Shown: positions 34,119 to 44,083 of the stretch, piece by piece
Layout: every line of letters starts with the position of its first letter
Position numbering within the stretch: position 1 is the first letter of the stretch
NCBI GenBank assembly: GCA_036504895.1
Contig: DASXUJ010000075.1
Coordinates: 28,043 to 92,042, forward strand
Source of the DNA: Syntrophorhabdaceae bacterium
Lineage (GTDB): Bacteria; Desulfobacterota; Syntrophorhabdia; Syntrophorhabdales; Syntrophorhabdaceae
Reading direction: 5' to 3'
DNA: 64,000 nucleotides
The notes under the pieces: model-generated
Databases searched by the model: none
What the model was told of the DNA's origin: nothing
Seen by the model: only the letters and a program-made list of their open reading frames with translations
Program-made: the position numbers and the translations under genes

Positions 34119-35968
34119 AAAGCGAAACCGATACTGAAATGAATCCTGTAGCCGGGACTCATGACGCCGAGCTGGCGGGCCACGTCCACCTCTATGGGGC
34201 CCACGGGGCTATAGTAACGGACCCCGAGGCCGGCGCCCTGGGCCAGATCCATTTGTGAGAAATCATTGAAGGCGTTTCCCGTGTCGTAAAAGGCGAGGAT
34301 GCCCCAGTCCCGTCCCACCGCCCTCTCGAGCTGAAGGCTCGCGACGAAGAGGTTCTTCCCGCCCACCACATCTCCTAATTCGTCCTTGGGCCCTAAAGAC
34401 TGATAGGTGTAGCCCCTCACACTCCGATCGCCTCCCGCGAAGAAGCGAAGGGGAATGGGGAGATCGCTCGTGGGATCGTTCTGGAGGGTAGCCGCCACCC
34501 TGGACCTGAGGAAGATGGAGAACCCGCCGGGCAGGGGCACGAGGACGTTTCCTTCGAGTATGGACTGAACAAAGGCGGTTTCCGAGCCGAATGCCGGATG
34601 GGTCGCCCGTAGCTCCGCCAGATAATAATAGCCTTTCGTCGGCCGCCTGAGGTCGTCGAATTGCCTGGCAGAGAAGCGAACGCCCGGATAGATGGAAAAG
34701 CTATTGGTGCTCTGGGTGCCGGCAAAGGAGTCTTCCTTCAGTGCTGTGACGAATACGCCGGCAAGCCTGCCCTTGCCGAGGCTCCACATCCTTTCCACCT
34801 CGAAGGAGGCGAACCGCGTGGTGTAGGTGAGCACGTCCTCGCGCAGGAACCTGAGGTTAAAGGAGGTGAGGCTCTTGGTATCCGTCGCGCCCGGAATAAT
34901 ATAGTTTGAGGAGATAGCCTGGAGCCGCTCGCTCAGATTCAGCTCCGAATTGAATTCATGGCCCCTCTCGAGAACGTTTACGTCCCGGTACTGAAGGGTG
35001 AACCGGGGACCGAGGTCCGTGGTATATCCCCCGCCTATCCTGAGGCGTCTCCTCGGGGCCTGGGTGAGTCGTATCGTGACCGGCACCTGAAGCTCCTCCG
35101 CGGCAGTCCTGTCGGCTTCAATAAAGACATCCTTGAACCGGTCGGCGTTCTGGAGGTTGAGCTGGGTCTCCCCGATCTTTCGATTGGAAAAGATGTCGCC
35201 TTTATGGAAGGTGAGGAACCTCCTGAGGAAGGGCTCAGGATAGGTAGGCGCCCCCGTAAAAGCGACGGTCCCGAACTTGTATTGCGGGCCGGTCCGGAGG
35301 ACGAGGTGGATCTCCGCCTCTTCCCTGGCAAGGGAGACCGTGACGGAATGGACGGGAAAATCGGCGCCGAGATAGCCGAGGTCAAGCGCGGCGGTGCGGA
35401 GGTCCCCTTTTGCCTTCTCGTATACGTCCTGCCTCAGTACATTCCCGATTTTGAGGGGGAATGAGGCCGCGAGAGCGGTGAGACTTCTTTCAGCGGCACC
35501 CGGTCCTTCGACCCGGACTTCCAGGGAGCTCACGGAAATATGGCTGCCCGGCGACACGGTTACAATGATGCGGTGCTTTCCTTCTTCCGAAACCTCCGAT
35601 GCCTCTATATGGGATTTATAATATCCGAAAGGCTCGAGGGCCGACTGGGCTTTCGCAGGCACCTGGGTGATAAAATAGTCGAGCCATATCGTGTTTACTA
35701 TCCCCTCTTTAGATACGAGTCCCGGCGGCATGGCGAGAGCCGCCTCCACATTCCGGAGAACATCGCCGGAGATGCCTTGTACCTCTACGGTCACCGAATC
35801 CGCGGCAGACTCGCGAAAAGAGAGGTGGAGACCGCAGAGCACAAGACCGAGGATGAAGAGAAACCTTATCTTGCGGCGCTTTACGGAGGTTACGGATATA
35901 CCCCCTTTCCCGGAAGACGAGGGGCCGCAGGAGCGTGGCGCGACAATGGGGTCAGCATAGGCGTTCAC
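34115..35968 (-). CDS. tamA: Outer-membrane assembly factor TamA (BamA family)
   Basis: The 617-residue Omp85-family protein has a signal segment near residues 33-55 after an unusual 30-residue basic lead, then three POTRA-like domains (about 60-290) and a 16-strand barrel. The barrel contains the characteristic VRGYTYQSLGP (VRGF-like lid motif, about 508-518) and ends in a Phe-rich strand (IHFSIGFAL). It pairs with TamB, encoded immediately after. The ribosome site before the chosen ATG is weak and no better in-frame start was found. Confidence 0.92.
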   Translation of the reverse strand: MNAYADPIVAPRSCGPSSSGKGGISVTSVKRRKIRFLFILGLVLCGLHLSFRESAADSVTVEVQGISGDVLRNVEAALAMPPGLVSKEGIVNTIWLDYFITQVPAKAQSALEPFGYYKSHIEASEVSEEGKHRIIVTVSPGSHISVSSLEVRVEGPGAAERSLTALAASFPLKIGNVLRQDVYEKAKGDLRTAALDLGYLGADFPVHSVTVSLAREEAEIHLVLRTGPQYKFGTVAFTGAPTYPEPFLRRFLTFHKGDIFSNRKIGETQLNLQNADRFKDVFIEADRTAAEELQVPVTIRLTQAPRRRLRIGGGYTTDLGPRFTLQYRDVNVLERGHEFNSELNLSERLQAISSNYIIPGATDTKSLTSFNLRFLREDVLTYTTRFASFEVERMWSLGKGRLAGVFVTALKEDSFAGTQSTNSFSIYPGVRFSARQFDDLRRPTKGYYYLAELRATHPAFGSETAFVQSILEGNVLVPLPGGFSIFLRSRVAATLQNDPTSDLPIPLRFFAGGDRSVRGYTYQSLGPKDELGDVVGGKNLFVASLQLERAVGRDWGILAFYDTGNAFNDFSQMDLAQGAGLGVRYYSPVGPIEVDVARQLGVMSPGYRIHFSIGFAL

Positions 35969-36031
35969 ATGAGATTTTAATGCCGCGACAGCGGCCCGTC
36001 AACAGGAAGTTTAAAGGGTTTGATCATAAAG

Positions 36032-36075
36032 AAAGGCCCTTCACGTGGATCAACCGATCCATGTGAAGGGCCTTT
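36032..36075. terminator. Very strong 20-bp hairpin after the M16 operon
   Basis: The arm at 36032-36051 is complementary to 36056-36075 with a single mismatch around a loop of AACC. The arms end in AAA/TTT, which supplies a short U tract in either direction. It sits about 50 bases past the stop of the minus-strand M16 genes and before tamA. Confidence 0.85.
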
Positions 36076-36123
36076 GAATGCCGGTCTTTCTAATGCGCGG
36101 AAGCCTTCGGGCCCTCCCGGCCT

Positions 36124-37467
36124 TTACTCCAGGCCGGCTTCCTTCAGGTTGGCCACTACCACAATTATGGGGTCGTGGGGATGGAGATATTTTTTCGCCA
36201 CCCTCTGAATATCTTCTCGGGTAACGGCGTTAATGAGAGAAGGATATTTTTGGGGATAATCGAGGCCGAGGCCGTAAAATTCGGCGACCATAAGGAACTG
36301 CGCCAGCTCCCCCTGTGTGTCGAGGAGCATGGGGAAACTCCCGATGAAGTAGCTCTTCGCCTCCCTGAGCTCTTCTTCCGATACGAGCTCCTTCTGCATT
36401 TTGGTGATCTCCTGGATCGCAAGGTCGATTGCGTCACGGGCCGAGGCGTTCTTGGTCTGCAGGGATATCTGGAATGAGCCGGGAAGTTTACCTGAATCGA
36501 AGCCGCAGGACACGGAATAGGCGAGCCCCCTCTTGGTGCGGATATTCTCCATCAGTCGCGAGGAAAAGCCGCCGCCGCCCAGGATATAGTTCATCACCAT
36601 GGCCGCATAATAGTCGGGGTTGTCCCGGCTTATCCCTTCATAGCCGATGATCACGTGGGCCTGGGAAATCGATCTGGCTACCTTGAGCATGCGCGGTCCT
36701 TTACCGTAGTGGTCTCTCGCAGGGACCCGGGGCGCCTTTCCCGGCCGCCATTTTTCGACCCGGGGGATAAGTCCGGCTTTCACCTCCGCGACGGTCACGT
36801 CGCCCGCTACTGCAAGAATGGCATTGTTGGGACCGTAATAGGCATGGTGAAACGCGAGAAGCTGGGGACGGGTAATTTTCGCGACGGTCATGCAGCTCCC
36901 TTCCACGGGACGGCTGTAAGGCGTTTTCAGAAAGACCGCCCGCGTGAATTCGTGTGCTGCGACGAGTCCGGGCCTGTCGCTTGCCGATTCCAGGGCAGAC
37001 AGGGTTTTTTCCTTTTCATGCGTCACTTCGTCATCCGGAAACAGAGGATCGGTGAGGCTCTCGAATAAGAGACCCAACCCATGATCGAAGTCCTTTTTGA
37101 GGCATCTGAGATTGAAGGATGCAAAGTCCTTGTTTGTTGCCGAGGTAAGGGACGACCCTGTGAAATCGAGCTCTTCGCTGATTCGTGTTGCCGACCGCGA
37201 CGATGTTCCCATGAGAAGGACTTTCGCCGTGAGACGGGCCACCCCCTCCTCGCCGGCCGGGTCATTTCTCGACCCCGCGTCGATGAGAAGGCGTGCGCTG
37301 ACAAAAGGGAGGGAATGGTCTTCGGCCACGAGGACCACAAGCCCGTTCGGAAGCACGAATCGTTGAAATGATGAGGACCGTCCCGGGGCCGCGCCTGCAT
37401 AGGGAACCAAAGAAAGAGAAAAGAGGATCAAAAAATAGAAAAAGGTATGCCTTAATCCTGAAAACAT
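36124..37467 (-). CDS. M16-family peptidase-like subunit without the zinc motif
   Basis: The 447-residue protein has a signal peptide (residues 6-27) and both M16 half-domains, with the C-terminal substrate-binding RY-type region seen in GGGFSSRLMENIRTKRGLAYS. At the place of the HxxEH zinc motif it reads GVARLTAKVLL, so it lacks catalysis. Such proteins pair with an active M16 subunit, as in processing-peptidase heterodimers. The active partner is encoded nine bases upstream. Confidence 0.9.
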   Translation of the reverse strand: MFSGLRHTFFYFLILFSLSLVPYAGAAPGRSSSFQRFVLPNGLVVLVAEDHSLPFVSARLLIDAGSRNDPAGEEGVARLTAKVLLMGTSSRSATRISEELDFTGSSLTSATNKDFASFNLRCLKKDFDHGLGLLFESLTDPLFPDDEVTHEKEKTLSALESASDRPGLVAAHEFTRAVFLKTPYSRPVEGSCMTVAKITRPQLLAFHHAYYGPNNAILAVAGDVTVAEVKAGLIPRVEKWRPGKAPRVPARDHYGKGPRMLKVARSISQAHVIIGYEGISRDNPDYYAAMVMNYILGGGGFSSRLMENIRTKRGLAYSVSCGFDSGKLPGSFQISLQTKNASARDAIDLAIQEITKMQKELVSEEELREAKSYFIGSFPMLLDTQGELAQFLMVAEFYGLGLDYPQKYPSLINAVTREDIQRVAKKYLHPHDPIIVVVANLKEAGLE

Positions 37468-37476
37468 TAATCCTCC

Positions 37477-38847
37477 TTATCTGACCGTCTGCGCGCTCCG
37501 GGGAAGGGGTGGTCTTTCCGCCTGCTCGCTTTTCGAAATAACTGGGGCCAGGACGCCGACCGTCCTGTTCTCCGGGACAAAATAGAGCCTCGCGACCCTC
37601 AGGATATCCTGAGCGGTGACTTTTTGAATAGAAGGGATGTATTCGTCTATCTTCCGCCAGTCCCGGGCGATCTCGTTTTGTCCCAGCATCATGGCCTGGG
37701 AGAAACATGAATCCTGCCCGTAGACGAGTCCCGCCTCGGCCTGGTTCTTTGCCTTGGTAAGCTCTTCGGACGATACAAGCTCCTTCTTAAGCCTCCCGAT
37801 CTCTTCATCGAGTGCCTCCTCCACCTTAGCCAGGTCTTTTTTGGCCAAAGGCGTGACAGAAAAAAGAAAGACATTCGGGTCGTGGGAGAGGAGATAATTA
37901 GCCGCGGAAGCATATAAGGCGAGCCCCTTTTCCCTTACCAGCTTTTCATAAAGCCTGGAGCTTTTGCCGCCCGCGAGTATTTTTGATATGACTTCAAGCA
38001 CATAACCATCCGGGCTTCCGAGGTTCGGCACGTGATAGGCGACGGCGAGATAGGGAAGTCTCGCCTCTTTTCTCACCGTCACCCGCCTCTCTCCTTCCTG
38101 GATTTCTTTTGTGGAATTCCGCGGGTCAGGAACATCCCTTCTCGGGATGGAGCCGAAGGTCTTCTCTATCCGCGCAAGAAGCAGGTCGCTCCTGAAATCT
38201 CCGGTCACCACAAGAAATGCATTTGACGGGCTGTAGTATTGCCGGTAATAAGCCTTGAGATCGTCGAGAGTGATTGCCTCGATATCCTCCATCCATCCCA
38301 CGGTTGGCCAGTGATAAGGCTGGACCTGAAATGCCGTGGCCATAACCTGTTCTTCAACCAACGCATGAGGATTGTCCATGGTCCTGAGCCTGCGTTCCTC
38401 CATTACTACCAGCCTCTCGGTGCGGAAATCATCCTCCTTAAAGACAAGCTCCCTCATCCGGTCGGCTTCGAGCTCCAGGGCGATATTGATACGGTCCGAA
38501 TTGAGGGTGGAGAAATAGGTGGTATAATCATAGGATGTCATTGCATTGTTATTGCCCCCGTTTGCCTGAATAATCCGTGAAAATTCGCCGGGGCCCACCT
38601 TTTTCGTGCTTTTGAACATCATGTGCTCGAGCATGTGAGAGATACCCGTCTTTCCCCAGCTCTCATTCCGCGAGCCGACGCGGTACCATACTTGCAAAGT
38701 GACAATCGGTATTTTATGGTTTTCAAGGAGGATTACCTTCAATCCGTTGGGAAGCACCTTCTCGACCACCTGCTCCTGTATCCCTCCATGAGAAGAAGGA
38801 ATCAGGAACAGAGAAAGGAGGAGCATCACCGCATAAATCCACGCCAT
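37477..38847 (-). CDS. M16-family zinc peptidase, catalytic subunit
   Basis: The protein is 456 residues from the Met at 38847, chosen because a signal peptide (residues 2-20) follows directly and AGGGG lies nine bases before it. A 41-residue upstream extension lacks these. The zinc motif HMLEH is at residues 71-75, with the distal Glu in the region about 76 residues later. It is the active partner of the following HxxEH-less subunit and would cut peptides in the periplasm. Confidence 0.92.
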   Translation of the reverse strand: MAWIYAVMLLLSLFLIPSSHGGIQEQVVEKVLPNGLKVILLENHKIPIVTLQVWYRVGSRNESWGKTGISHMLEHMMFKSTKKVGPGEFSRIIQANGGNNNAMTSYDYTTYFSTLNSDRINIALELEADRMRELVFKEDDFRTERLVVMEERRLRTMDNPHALVEEQVMATAFQVQPYHWPTVGWMEDIEAITLDDLKAYYRQYYSPSNAFLVVTGDFRSDLLLARIEKTFGSIPRRDVPDPRNSTKEIQEGERRVTVRKEARLPYLAVAYHVPNLGSPDGYVLEVISKILAGGKSSRLYEKLVREKGLALYASAANYLLSHDPNVFLFSVTPLAKKDLAKVEEALDEEIGRLKKELVSSEELTKAKNQAEAGLVYGQDSCFSQAMMLGQNEIARDWRKIDEYIPSIQKVTAQDILRVARLYFVPENRTVGVLAPVISKSEQAERPPLPRSAQTVR

Positions 38848-39128
38848 AAAGACGACCCCTAAAAAATTGCAGAAATAGAGCACATAACAGGAATACGGGG
38901 AGCGAAACCGGGCAGGAAAAGGCGGACGCGCGCGAAGGGTACAGACGGGCTCCGAAATGATGCCACACAACTATATGTGCTGTGGTACTGGCGCGATGAG
39001 TTAAGGCGGGAACCTCTCCTTATAGCTCATTGCTTATGGATTATAACATAAAAAATGGAAAAAAAGGTATACCCTAGAAGATAAGTCAGGAAAGTAAATC
39101 AGGAATTTATTCTTTAAGGCAAAAAGCC

Positions 39129-39608
39129 TTAGTCTCTCCGCCCCTTCGATTCGAGCACGGCCTGGGCCACCTTATAGCATTCCTTGATATGGGAATTCAC
39201 GATGAGCCGCATCGCCGTGTAACTGATGCCGGCGGATACGATCTGTCCTATGAGGGGTATGTATTTTACAACACCCTTCGTAGTAATCCGCACCCCGAGC
39301 TTCTTGAGGATCTGAAAAATCATCTCCCTCGTCACATACCTGCCGATCATCTTCGCTCCCAATCTCTTCGACAGGTCATAGACCAGAATTTTAGTCTGCG
39401 GATTATACTCGTCAATCTGCTCTTTCGAAAGACCGAATTTCTCGCTGATCTTTGGTATGATCTGCTTGAGAAGCACGATATCGGTAGCCACATCGGTAAA
39501 AGGAATCGGCACCACCGACCCGAGAGCCGACAAAAGCGAGCGCCTCCGCGCCATATGGAAGCATTCCTTACGCACCTTATCCAGTTCGGAAATGGTAGCC
39601 GGCAGCAT
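39129..39608 (-). CDS. EcsC/DUF697-like small membrane-associated protein
   Basis: The protein is about 159 residues from the Met at 39608; the open frame extends 43 codons further, but that part overlaps the promoter of the divergent gene and looks non-conserved. Two hydrophobic helical hairpins are present (ALGSVVPIPFTDVATDIVLL and YIPLIGQIVSAGISYTAMRL), as in DUF697 or EcsC-like proteins that associate with membranes or small GTPases. Function is unknown. Confidence 0.7.
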   Translation of the reverse strand: MLPATISELDKVRKECFHMARRRSLLSALGSVVPIPFTDVATDIVLLKQIIPKISEKFGLSKEQIDEYNPQTKILVYDLSKRLGAKMIGRYVTREMIFQILKKLGVRITTKGVVKYIPLIGQIVSAGISYTAMRLIVNSHIKECYKVAQAVLESKGRRD

Positions 39609-39683
39609 AGTGGTATAATAAGACCGGGAGGACGAAATAACAAGACGGTCACGACGCGCAGAAAGAGCGGGCTCCCCTCTTTT

Positions 39684-39714
39684 TTGAAAAACCTTTTTGA
39701 TTTTGTTATATAAT
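39684..39714 (+). promoter_or_regulatory. Promoter before the corrinoid-activator gene
   Basis: A perfect TATAAT at 39709-39714 is preceded by TTGAAA at 39684-39689. The 19-base spacer is longer than ideal, so the -35 assignment is uncertain. Confidence 0.5.
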
Positions 39715-39745
39715 AGCGGCACCCGTTGATCGGGCAAGGAGCAGC

Positions 39746-41713
39746 ATGCGGCGATACAGAGTCAAATTTCTCCCTGTGGACAGGATTATCGAGATTAACG
39801 AGGGCGAGACTATCCTTGACGCCGCAATGCGGGCCGGGGTCCATGTCAATGCGTCCTGCGGGGGGAACGGCTCGTGCGGGAAGTGCAGGGTTATCGTACC
39901 TGGCGATATCGGGCAACCTGGGCCTCAACGGACCATCTCTTCCGATGATTACGAGAGAGGAGTGCGCCTCGCGTGCACCACTGCGGTCCGCGCCGATGTG
40001 GAGGTAGAGGTCCCTCTGGAGTCCCAGGTGGACCCGGCGGCTTTGAAGAGACGGCGGGAAGCGCCTCGCATCCTCTCGCCGGTCGAGACGGAAAAGCTGG
40101 TGAAGAGAAGAAAAGCCGATCCTCCCGTGATAAAACGATATGTCACGCTTTCCAAACCCACCGCAGCCGATAATGCATCGGATTTTACAAGGCTCGCGCG
40201 AGAACTTGGAGAGGGAGACGACAGCGGGAAATTTTCGATAGACCTGAAGGTCCTGAGGCATCTCGGCAAGGTACTGAGGGAGGCTGATTGGAAGGTCACC
40301 GCCACAGTGGCGGGGATGGGCCGGAACCGGGCTATCGTCAATGTGGAGCCCGAAGACAGGACAAAGACGAGCTGCTCAATCACCCTCGATATAGGGACTA
40401 CCACCGTCTGTGGCCATCTTCTGGGTCCCGGAAAGGATAACACGCACTACAGGGTGATCGCCGAGTCTTCGGATTACAACGGCCAGATCAGTTTCGGTGA
40501 GGACGTGATTTCGCGAATCCTCTTTTCCCGTAAAACAGGAGGACTTCATAAACTTCAGGGGGCGGTCGTCTCCACCATAAATAAGGTGATCGCCGAGCTT
40601 CTCCAAGCCTCCGGTGTAAAGAAAGAAGATATATCCCATGTGGCCGTCGCCGGCAACACCACTATGAGCCACCTCCTTCTCGGGATCGATCCGACCCACA
40701 TCATGTTCGCCCCTTATACACCGGTAACTACCTTTTATCCCCCGATCCGGCTCGCCGATCTCGGGATTGGGCTCGGTGATCACACATATGCCTATCTGTT
40801 CCCTTCCCCGGCATCTTACGTGGGCGGAGACATTGTCGCCGGCGTACTGGGTTCCGGCATGTGCGAACGGGAAGAGACAACGCTTTTTATGGACATAGGG
40901 ACCAACGGAGAGATCGTCCTCGGCAATAAGGATTGGCTCACCTGCGCCTCCTGTTCGGCAGGCCCTGCCTTCGAAGGCGGGGGCATCGAATTCGGCATGA
41001 GGGCGGGGACAGGGGCCATAGAGCAGGTGCGGATAAACCCCCTGACATTCGAGCCCATGCTCCTGACCATCGGAAAGGCGAAGCCCCTGGGGATCTGCGG
41101 CTCGGGCCTCATCGATCTGGTGGCGGGACTTCTGGAGACGGGCCTTATCGACCGGCGGGGAAAGTTTACCATGATAGAAGGCTCGAAAAGGGTGCGTCTG
41201 GGGCGGAGCGGGTTCGAATACCTTATATGCCATGCCGCGGATACGGGGATCGGCAGGGATATGGTCATTACGGAAGTGGACCTCGACAATCTGATACGGA
41301 CCAAGGGGGCAGTCTACGCGGGCTGCAAAGTCTTGCTGTCGGGAGTGGGCCTGGGCTTTCACGAAATTGACCGGGTAATTGTCGCGGGCGGCTTCGGCCA
41401 TTATATCGATCTCGAGAAGGCAATTGCCATAGGGCTTCTGCCCGAGCTGCCGCCGGAAAAGTTCATCTTCATTGGAAACGGTGCCCTTCTGGGGGCGGGA
41501 CTAATAAACTTTTCGAAAGGATTCCTCAGGGAAGCCGGGAGAATCGCCCGGATGATGACTAATATAGAGCTTTCCACAAATCCCGCTTTTATGGACGAAT
41601 TCGTGGCGGCCATGTTCCTGCCCCATACGGATGGGAAAGCTTTTCCCGGCGTCACGGAAAGACTGGGCCTCCTCCAGGGGGGCGGAGAAACGAACGATAT
41701 GTACAGGGAGTGA
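39746..41713 (+). CDS. Reductive activator of corrinoid protein (RACo/RamA-like, ASKHA)
   Basis: The 655-residue protein has an N-terminal plant-type [2Fe-2S] domain with Cys38, Cys44, Cys47 and Cys77, then a middle domain. A large C-terminal DUF4445 ASKHA ATPase part (from about residue 210, TLDIGTTTVCGHL, and MDIGTNGEIVLG near 383) follows. Family members use ATP to reduce Co(II) corrinoid proteins back to active Co(I) in methyl-transfer systems. CooC follows five bases later. No corrinoid protein or methyltransferase is inside the window. Confidence 0.93.
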   Translation: MRRYRVKFLPVDRIIEINEGETILDAAMRAGVHVNASCGGNGSCGKCRVIVPGDIGQPGPQRTISSDDYERGVRLACTTAVRADVEVEVPLESQVDPAALKRRREAPRILSPVETEKLVKRRKADPPVIKRYVTLSKPTAADNASDFTRLARELGEGDDSGKFSIDLKVLRHLGKVLREADWKVTATVAGMGRNRAIVNVEPEDRTKTSCSITLDIGTTTVCGHLLGPGKDNTHYRVIAESSDYNGQISFGEDVISRILFSRKTGGLHKLQGAVVSTINKVIAELLQASGVKKEDISHVAVAGNTTMSHLLLGIDPTHIMFAPYTPVTTFYPPIRLADLGIGLGDHTYAYLFPSPASYVGGDIVAGVLGSGMCEREETTLFMDIGTNGEIVLGNKDWLTCASCSAGPAFEGGGIEFGMRAGTGAIEQVRINPLTFEPMLLTIGKAKPLGICGSGLIDLVAGLLETGLIDRRGKFTMIEGSKRVRLGRSGFEYLICHAADTGIGRDMVITEVDLDNLIRTKGAVYAGCKVLLSGVGLGFHEIDRVIVAGGFGHYIDLEKAIAIGLLPELPPEKFIFIGNGALLGAGLINFSKGFLREAGRIARMMTNIELSTNPAFMDEFVAAMFLPHTDGKAFPGVTERLGLLQGGGETNDMYRE

Positions 41714-41717
41714 AGGG

Positions 41718-42470
41718 ATGCCGAAGATTATGGCCTTTGCAGGCAAAGGCGGAGTGGGAAAGACGACTATCGGGGGCATGCTCGTCCGATATCTCGTGGA
41801 AGAAATGAAGGACGGACCGGTCTTCGCGGTGGACGCGGACCCGAATTCGAACCTCAATGAAGTGCTCGGCCTTCCCGTGGAAAGCACCATAGGAGAGGCC
41901 AGGGAGCTCATGAAGACGGACGTGCCCACGGGCATGACCAAGGACGTCTGGTTCGAATACCAGGTGAATAAGGCGATCGTGGAGGGCAAAGGGTTCGACC
42001 TCCTCGTCATGGGGCGGCCCGAGGGGCCCGGCTGCTATTGCGCGGCCAACAGCCTGGCCAAGCAATCTATCGACGTGCTGAAGGATAATTATACCTTTGT
42101 GGTCGTGGACAACGAGGCGGGCATGGAGCACATGAGCAGGCTCGTGACCCAGGATGTGGACCACCTCTACGTCATATCCGACGGTCAGCCCCGGGGCCTG
42201 CTCACCGCGAAGAGGATCATGGACCTTGTCGGCGAGCTGAAGCTCCATATCACCCATACCCACCTCATCATCAACAGGCTGAAAGAGGAGGACCGGGAGC
42301 TCATCGCGGAGCTTGTCCTCGAAAAGGAGCTCGAGATCTCGGGGACGATAGGAGACGACAGGGAGCTGATAAAGGCAGACGCTGCAGGCAAGACCGTATT
42401 CGACCTGGGGCCGGATTCACGCGCCCTGGCCGACGCATATAAGATTTTCAAAAGGACATTGCAGAAGTAG
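41718..42470 (+). CDS. cooC: CooC-type nickel-insertion ATPase
   Basis: This protein is 250 residues from the ATG at 41718; an earlier in-frame start at 41631 overlaps the previous gene by 83 bases. The deviant Walker A motif FAGKGGVGKTT is at residues 7-17. The CooC metal-site CxC is in PGCYCAANSL near 109-118, followed by VVVDNEAGMEHMSR. It loads nickel into the C-cluster of CO dehydrogenase. Next to the corrinoid activator it points to a Wood-Ljungdahl type CODH/ACS elsewhere in the genome. Confidence 0.92.
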   Translation: MPKIMAFAGKGGVGKTTIGGMLVRYLVEEMKDGPVFAVDADPNSNLNEVLGLPVESTIGEARELMKTDVPTGMTKDVWFEYQVNKAIVEGKGFDLLVMGRPEGPGCYCAANSLAKQSIDVLKDNYTFVVVDNEAGMEHMSRLVTQDVDHLYVISDGQPRGLLTAKRIMDLVGELKLHITHTHLIINRLKEEDRELIAELVLEKELEISGTIGDDRELIKADAAGKTVFDLGPDSRALADAYKIFKRTLQK

Positions 42471-42541
42471 AGAAAGGGGAATCTGTGCGCCTGGTCGGTA
42501 GAGGGGGGGAACCATTGTCCCCCCTTGTTCGCAGGGTCTGC

Positions 42542-44002
42542 TTACTTCGGGACCTGGTCGAGAGGAATCTTCAGCGCATCGGCTACGCCTTTCCCGTAAG
42601 CAGGGTCGGCTTTCAGGCAATTGCCGATGTGGCGGACCTTTACCTCCATCGGGGCGTCCGCGATGGCCCTGGCCGTATTGCTGAAGAGAAGGGCCTGCTT
42701 TTCTCGTGTCATGAGTCCGAAAAGGAGTCCCGGTTGACTGTAGTAATCCTCATCCATCCTGTGGTTCCAGTGATCCGCAGCGCCCTCCAGACTGAGGGGC
42801 GGCTCGGCGAACTCAGGCTGCTCGTTCCATTCGCCATAGCTGTTGGGCTGGTATCCCAGGGTGCTGCCGTAGTTGTTGTCCACCCGCATTGCGCCGTCCC
42901 TGTGGTAGCTGTGGACAGGGCAGCGGGCCTTATTCACGGGGATCAGGTGATGGTTGACGCCGAGACGGTAACGCTGGGCGTCGCCATAGGAAAAGAGCCT
43001 CCCCTGGAGCATCTTGTCCGGTGAGAAGCCGATGCCGGGCACGATATTGGCGGGGTTGAAGGCGGCCTGCTCCACCTCGGCAAAATAATTCTCCGGGTTC
43101 CGGTTCAATTCGAGGATACCCACTTCCATGAGGGGATAGTCTTTATGGAACCAGACTTTGGTGAGATCGAAGGGGTTATAAGGGCACGTGGCCGCCTCTT
43201 TCTCCGGCATCACCTGGATATACATGGTCCATTGGGGGAAATCACCCCTGTCGATGCTTTCCAGGAGGTCTCGCTGGTGGCTTTCCCTGTCTTTGCCGAC
43301 AAGCGCCTCCGCCTCCTGATCGCTCAGGTTTTGAATCCCTTGCCGGGACTTGAGGTGAAATTTAACCCAGTGACGCTCATTCCTGCCGTTGATGAGGCTG
43401 AAGGTGTGGCTGCCGAATCCGTGCATGTGCCTGTATGACAGGGGCAGGCCACGGTCGCTCATCACGATGGTCACCTGGTGAAGCGCTTCGGGGAGAGAGG
43501 TCCAGAAATCCCAGTTGTTGCGCGCGCTTCTCATGTTGGTCCTGGGGTCTCTCTTCACCGCGTGGTTGAGGTCCGGGAACTTGAGAGGGTCCCGCAGGAA
43601 AAATACAGGCGTATTATTGCCCACCAGGTCCCAGTTCCCCTCCTCGGTGTAAAACTTTGTGGCGAACCCCCTGATGTCGCGCTCCGCGTCCGCTGCCCCG
43701 CGCTCGCCGGCCACCGTGGAAAAGCGCGTGAAAGTCTCCGTCTTCTTGCCTACCTCGGAGAAAATTTTCGCTTTCGTATAACGGGTAATATCGTGGGTCA
43801 CGGTAAAGGCCCCGAACGCCCCGGAGCCCTTCGCGTGCATCCGCCGCTCCGGTATTACTTCCCGGTCGAAATTCGCAAGCTTTTCCATGAACCACACGTC
43901 CTGGAGCAGCATTGGCCCGCGCGGTCCCGCGGTCATGGCATTCTGGTTGTCGACCACAGGCGCTCCCGAGTTAGTGGTCAGGCGTTTCTTTTCGTCCTTC
44001 AT
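42542..44002 (-). CDS. katA: Monofunctional haem catalase
   Basis: The 486-residue small-subunit (clade 3) catalase has the distal His56 in [14 protein letters not shown], the catalytic Asn in the region [14 protein letters not shown], and the proximal haem Tyr in [14 protein letters not shown]. It breaks down hydrogen peroxide. AAGGAGGAGAC precedes the ATG. The Fur/PerR-type regulator gene lies 81 bases upstream on the same strand, and the two share an upstream motif. Confidence 0.95.
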   Translation of the reverse strand: MKDEKKRLTTNSGAPVVDNQNAMTAGPRGPMLLQDVWFMEKLANFDREVIPERRMHAKGSGAFGAFTVTHDITRYTKAKIFSEVGKKTETFTRFSTVAGERGAADAERDIRGFATKFYTEEGNWDLVGNNTPVFFLRDPLKFPDLNHAVKRDPRTNMRSARNNWDFWTSLPEALHQVTIVMSDRGLPLSYRHMHGFGSHTFSLINGRNERHWVKFHLKSRQGIQNLSDQEAEALVGKDRESHQRDLLESIDRGDFPQWTMYIQVMPEKEAATCPYNPFDLTKVWFHKDYPLMEVGILELNRNPENYFAEVEQAAFNPANIVPGIGFSPDKMLQGRLFSYGDAQRYRLGVNHHLIPVNKARCPVHSYHRDGAMRVDNNYGSTLGYQPNSYGEWNEQPEFAEPPLSLEGAADHWNHRMDEDYYSQPGLLFGLMTREKQALLFSNTARAIADAPMEVKVRHIGNCLKADPAYGKGVADALKIPLDQVPK

Positions 44003-44015
44003 GTCTCCTCCTTGT

Positions 44016-44025
44016 TTAATTATCT
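44016..44025 (-). promoter_or_regulatory. Possible PerR/Fur-type site before the catalase gene
   Basis: On the minus strand this reads AGATAATTAA. A one-base variant, AGATGATTAA, stands before the regulator gene itself (44550-44559). Shared AT-rich motifs of this kind are expected of Fur-family operators, although neither is a full 7-1-7 palindrome. Confidence 0.4.
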
Positions 44026-44083
44026 ATTTTTCTGTGGGAAAGGGATAAACCGGAACCGTTCCTATGGCAAAAGCAAAAAATTT

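Noticed and set aside
38848..38970. 41-residue extension of the catalytic M16 peptidase
   Set aside because: It would place the signal peptide internally and has no ribosome site; 38847 fits better.
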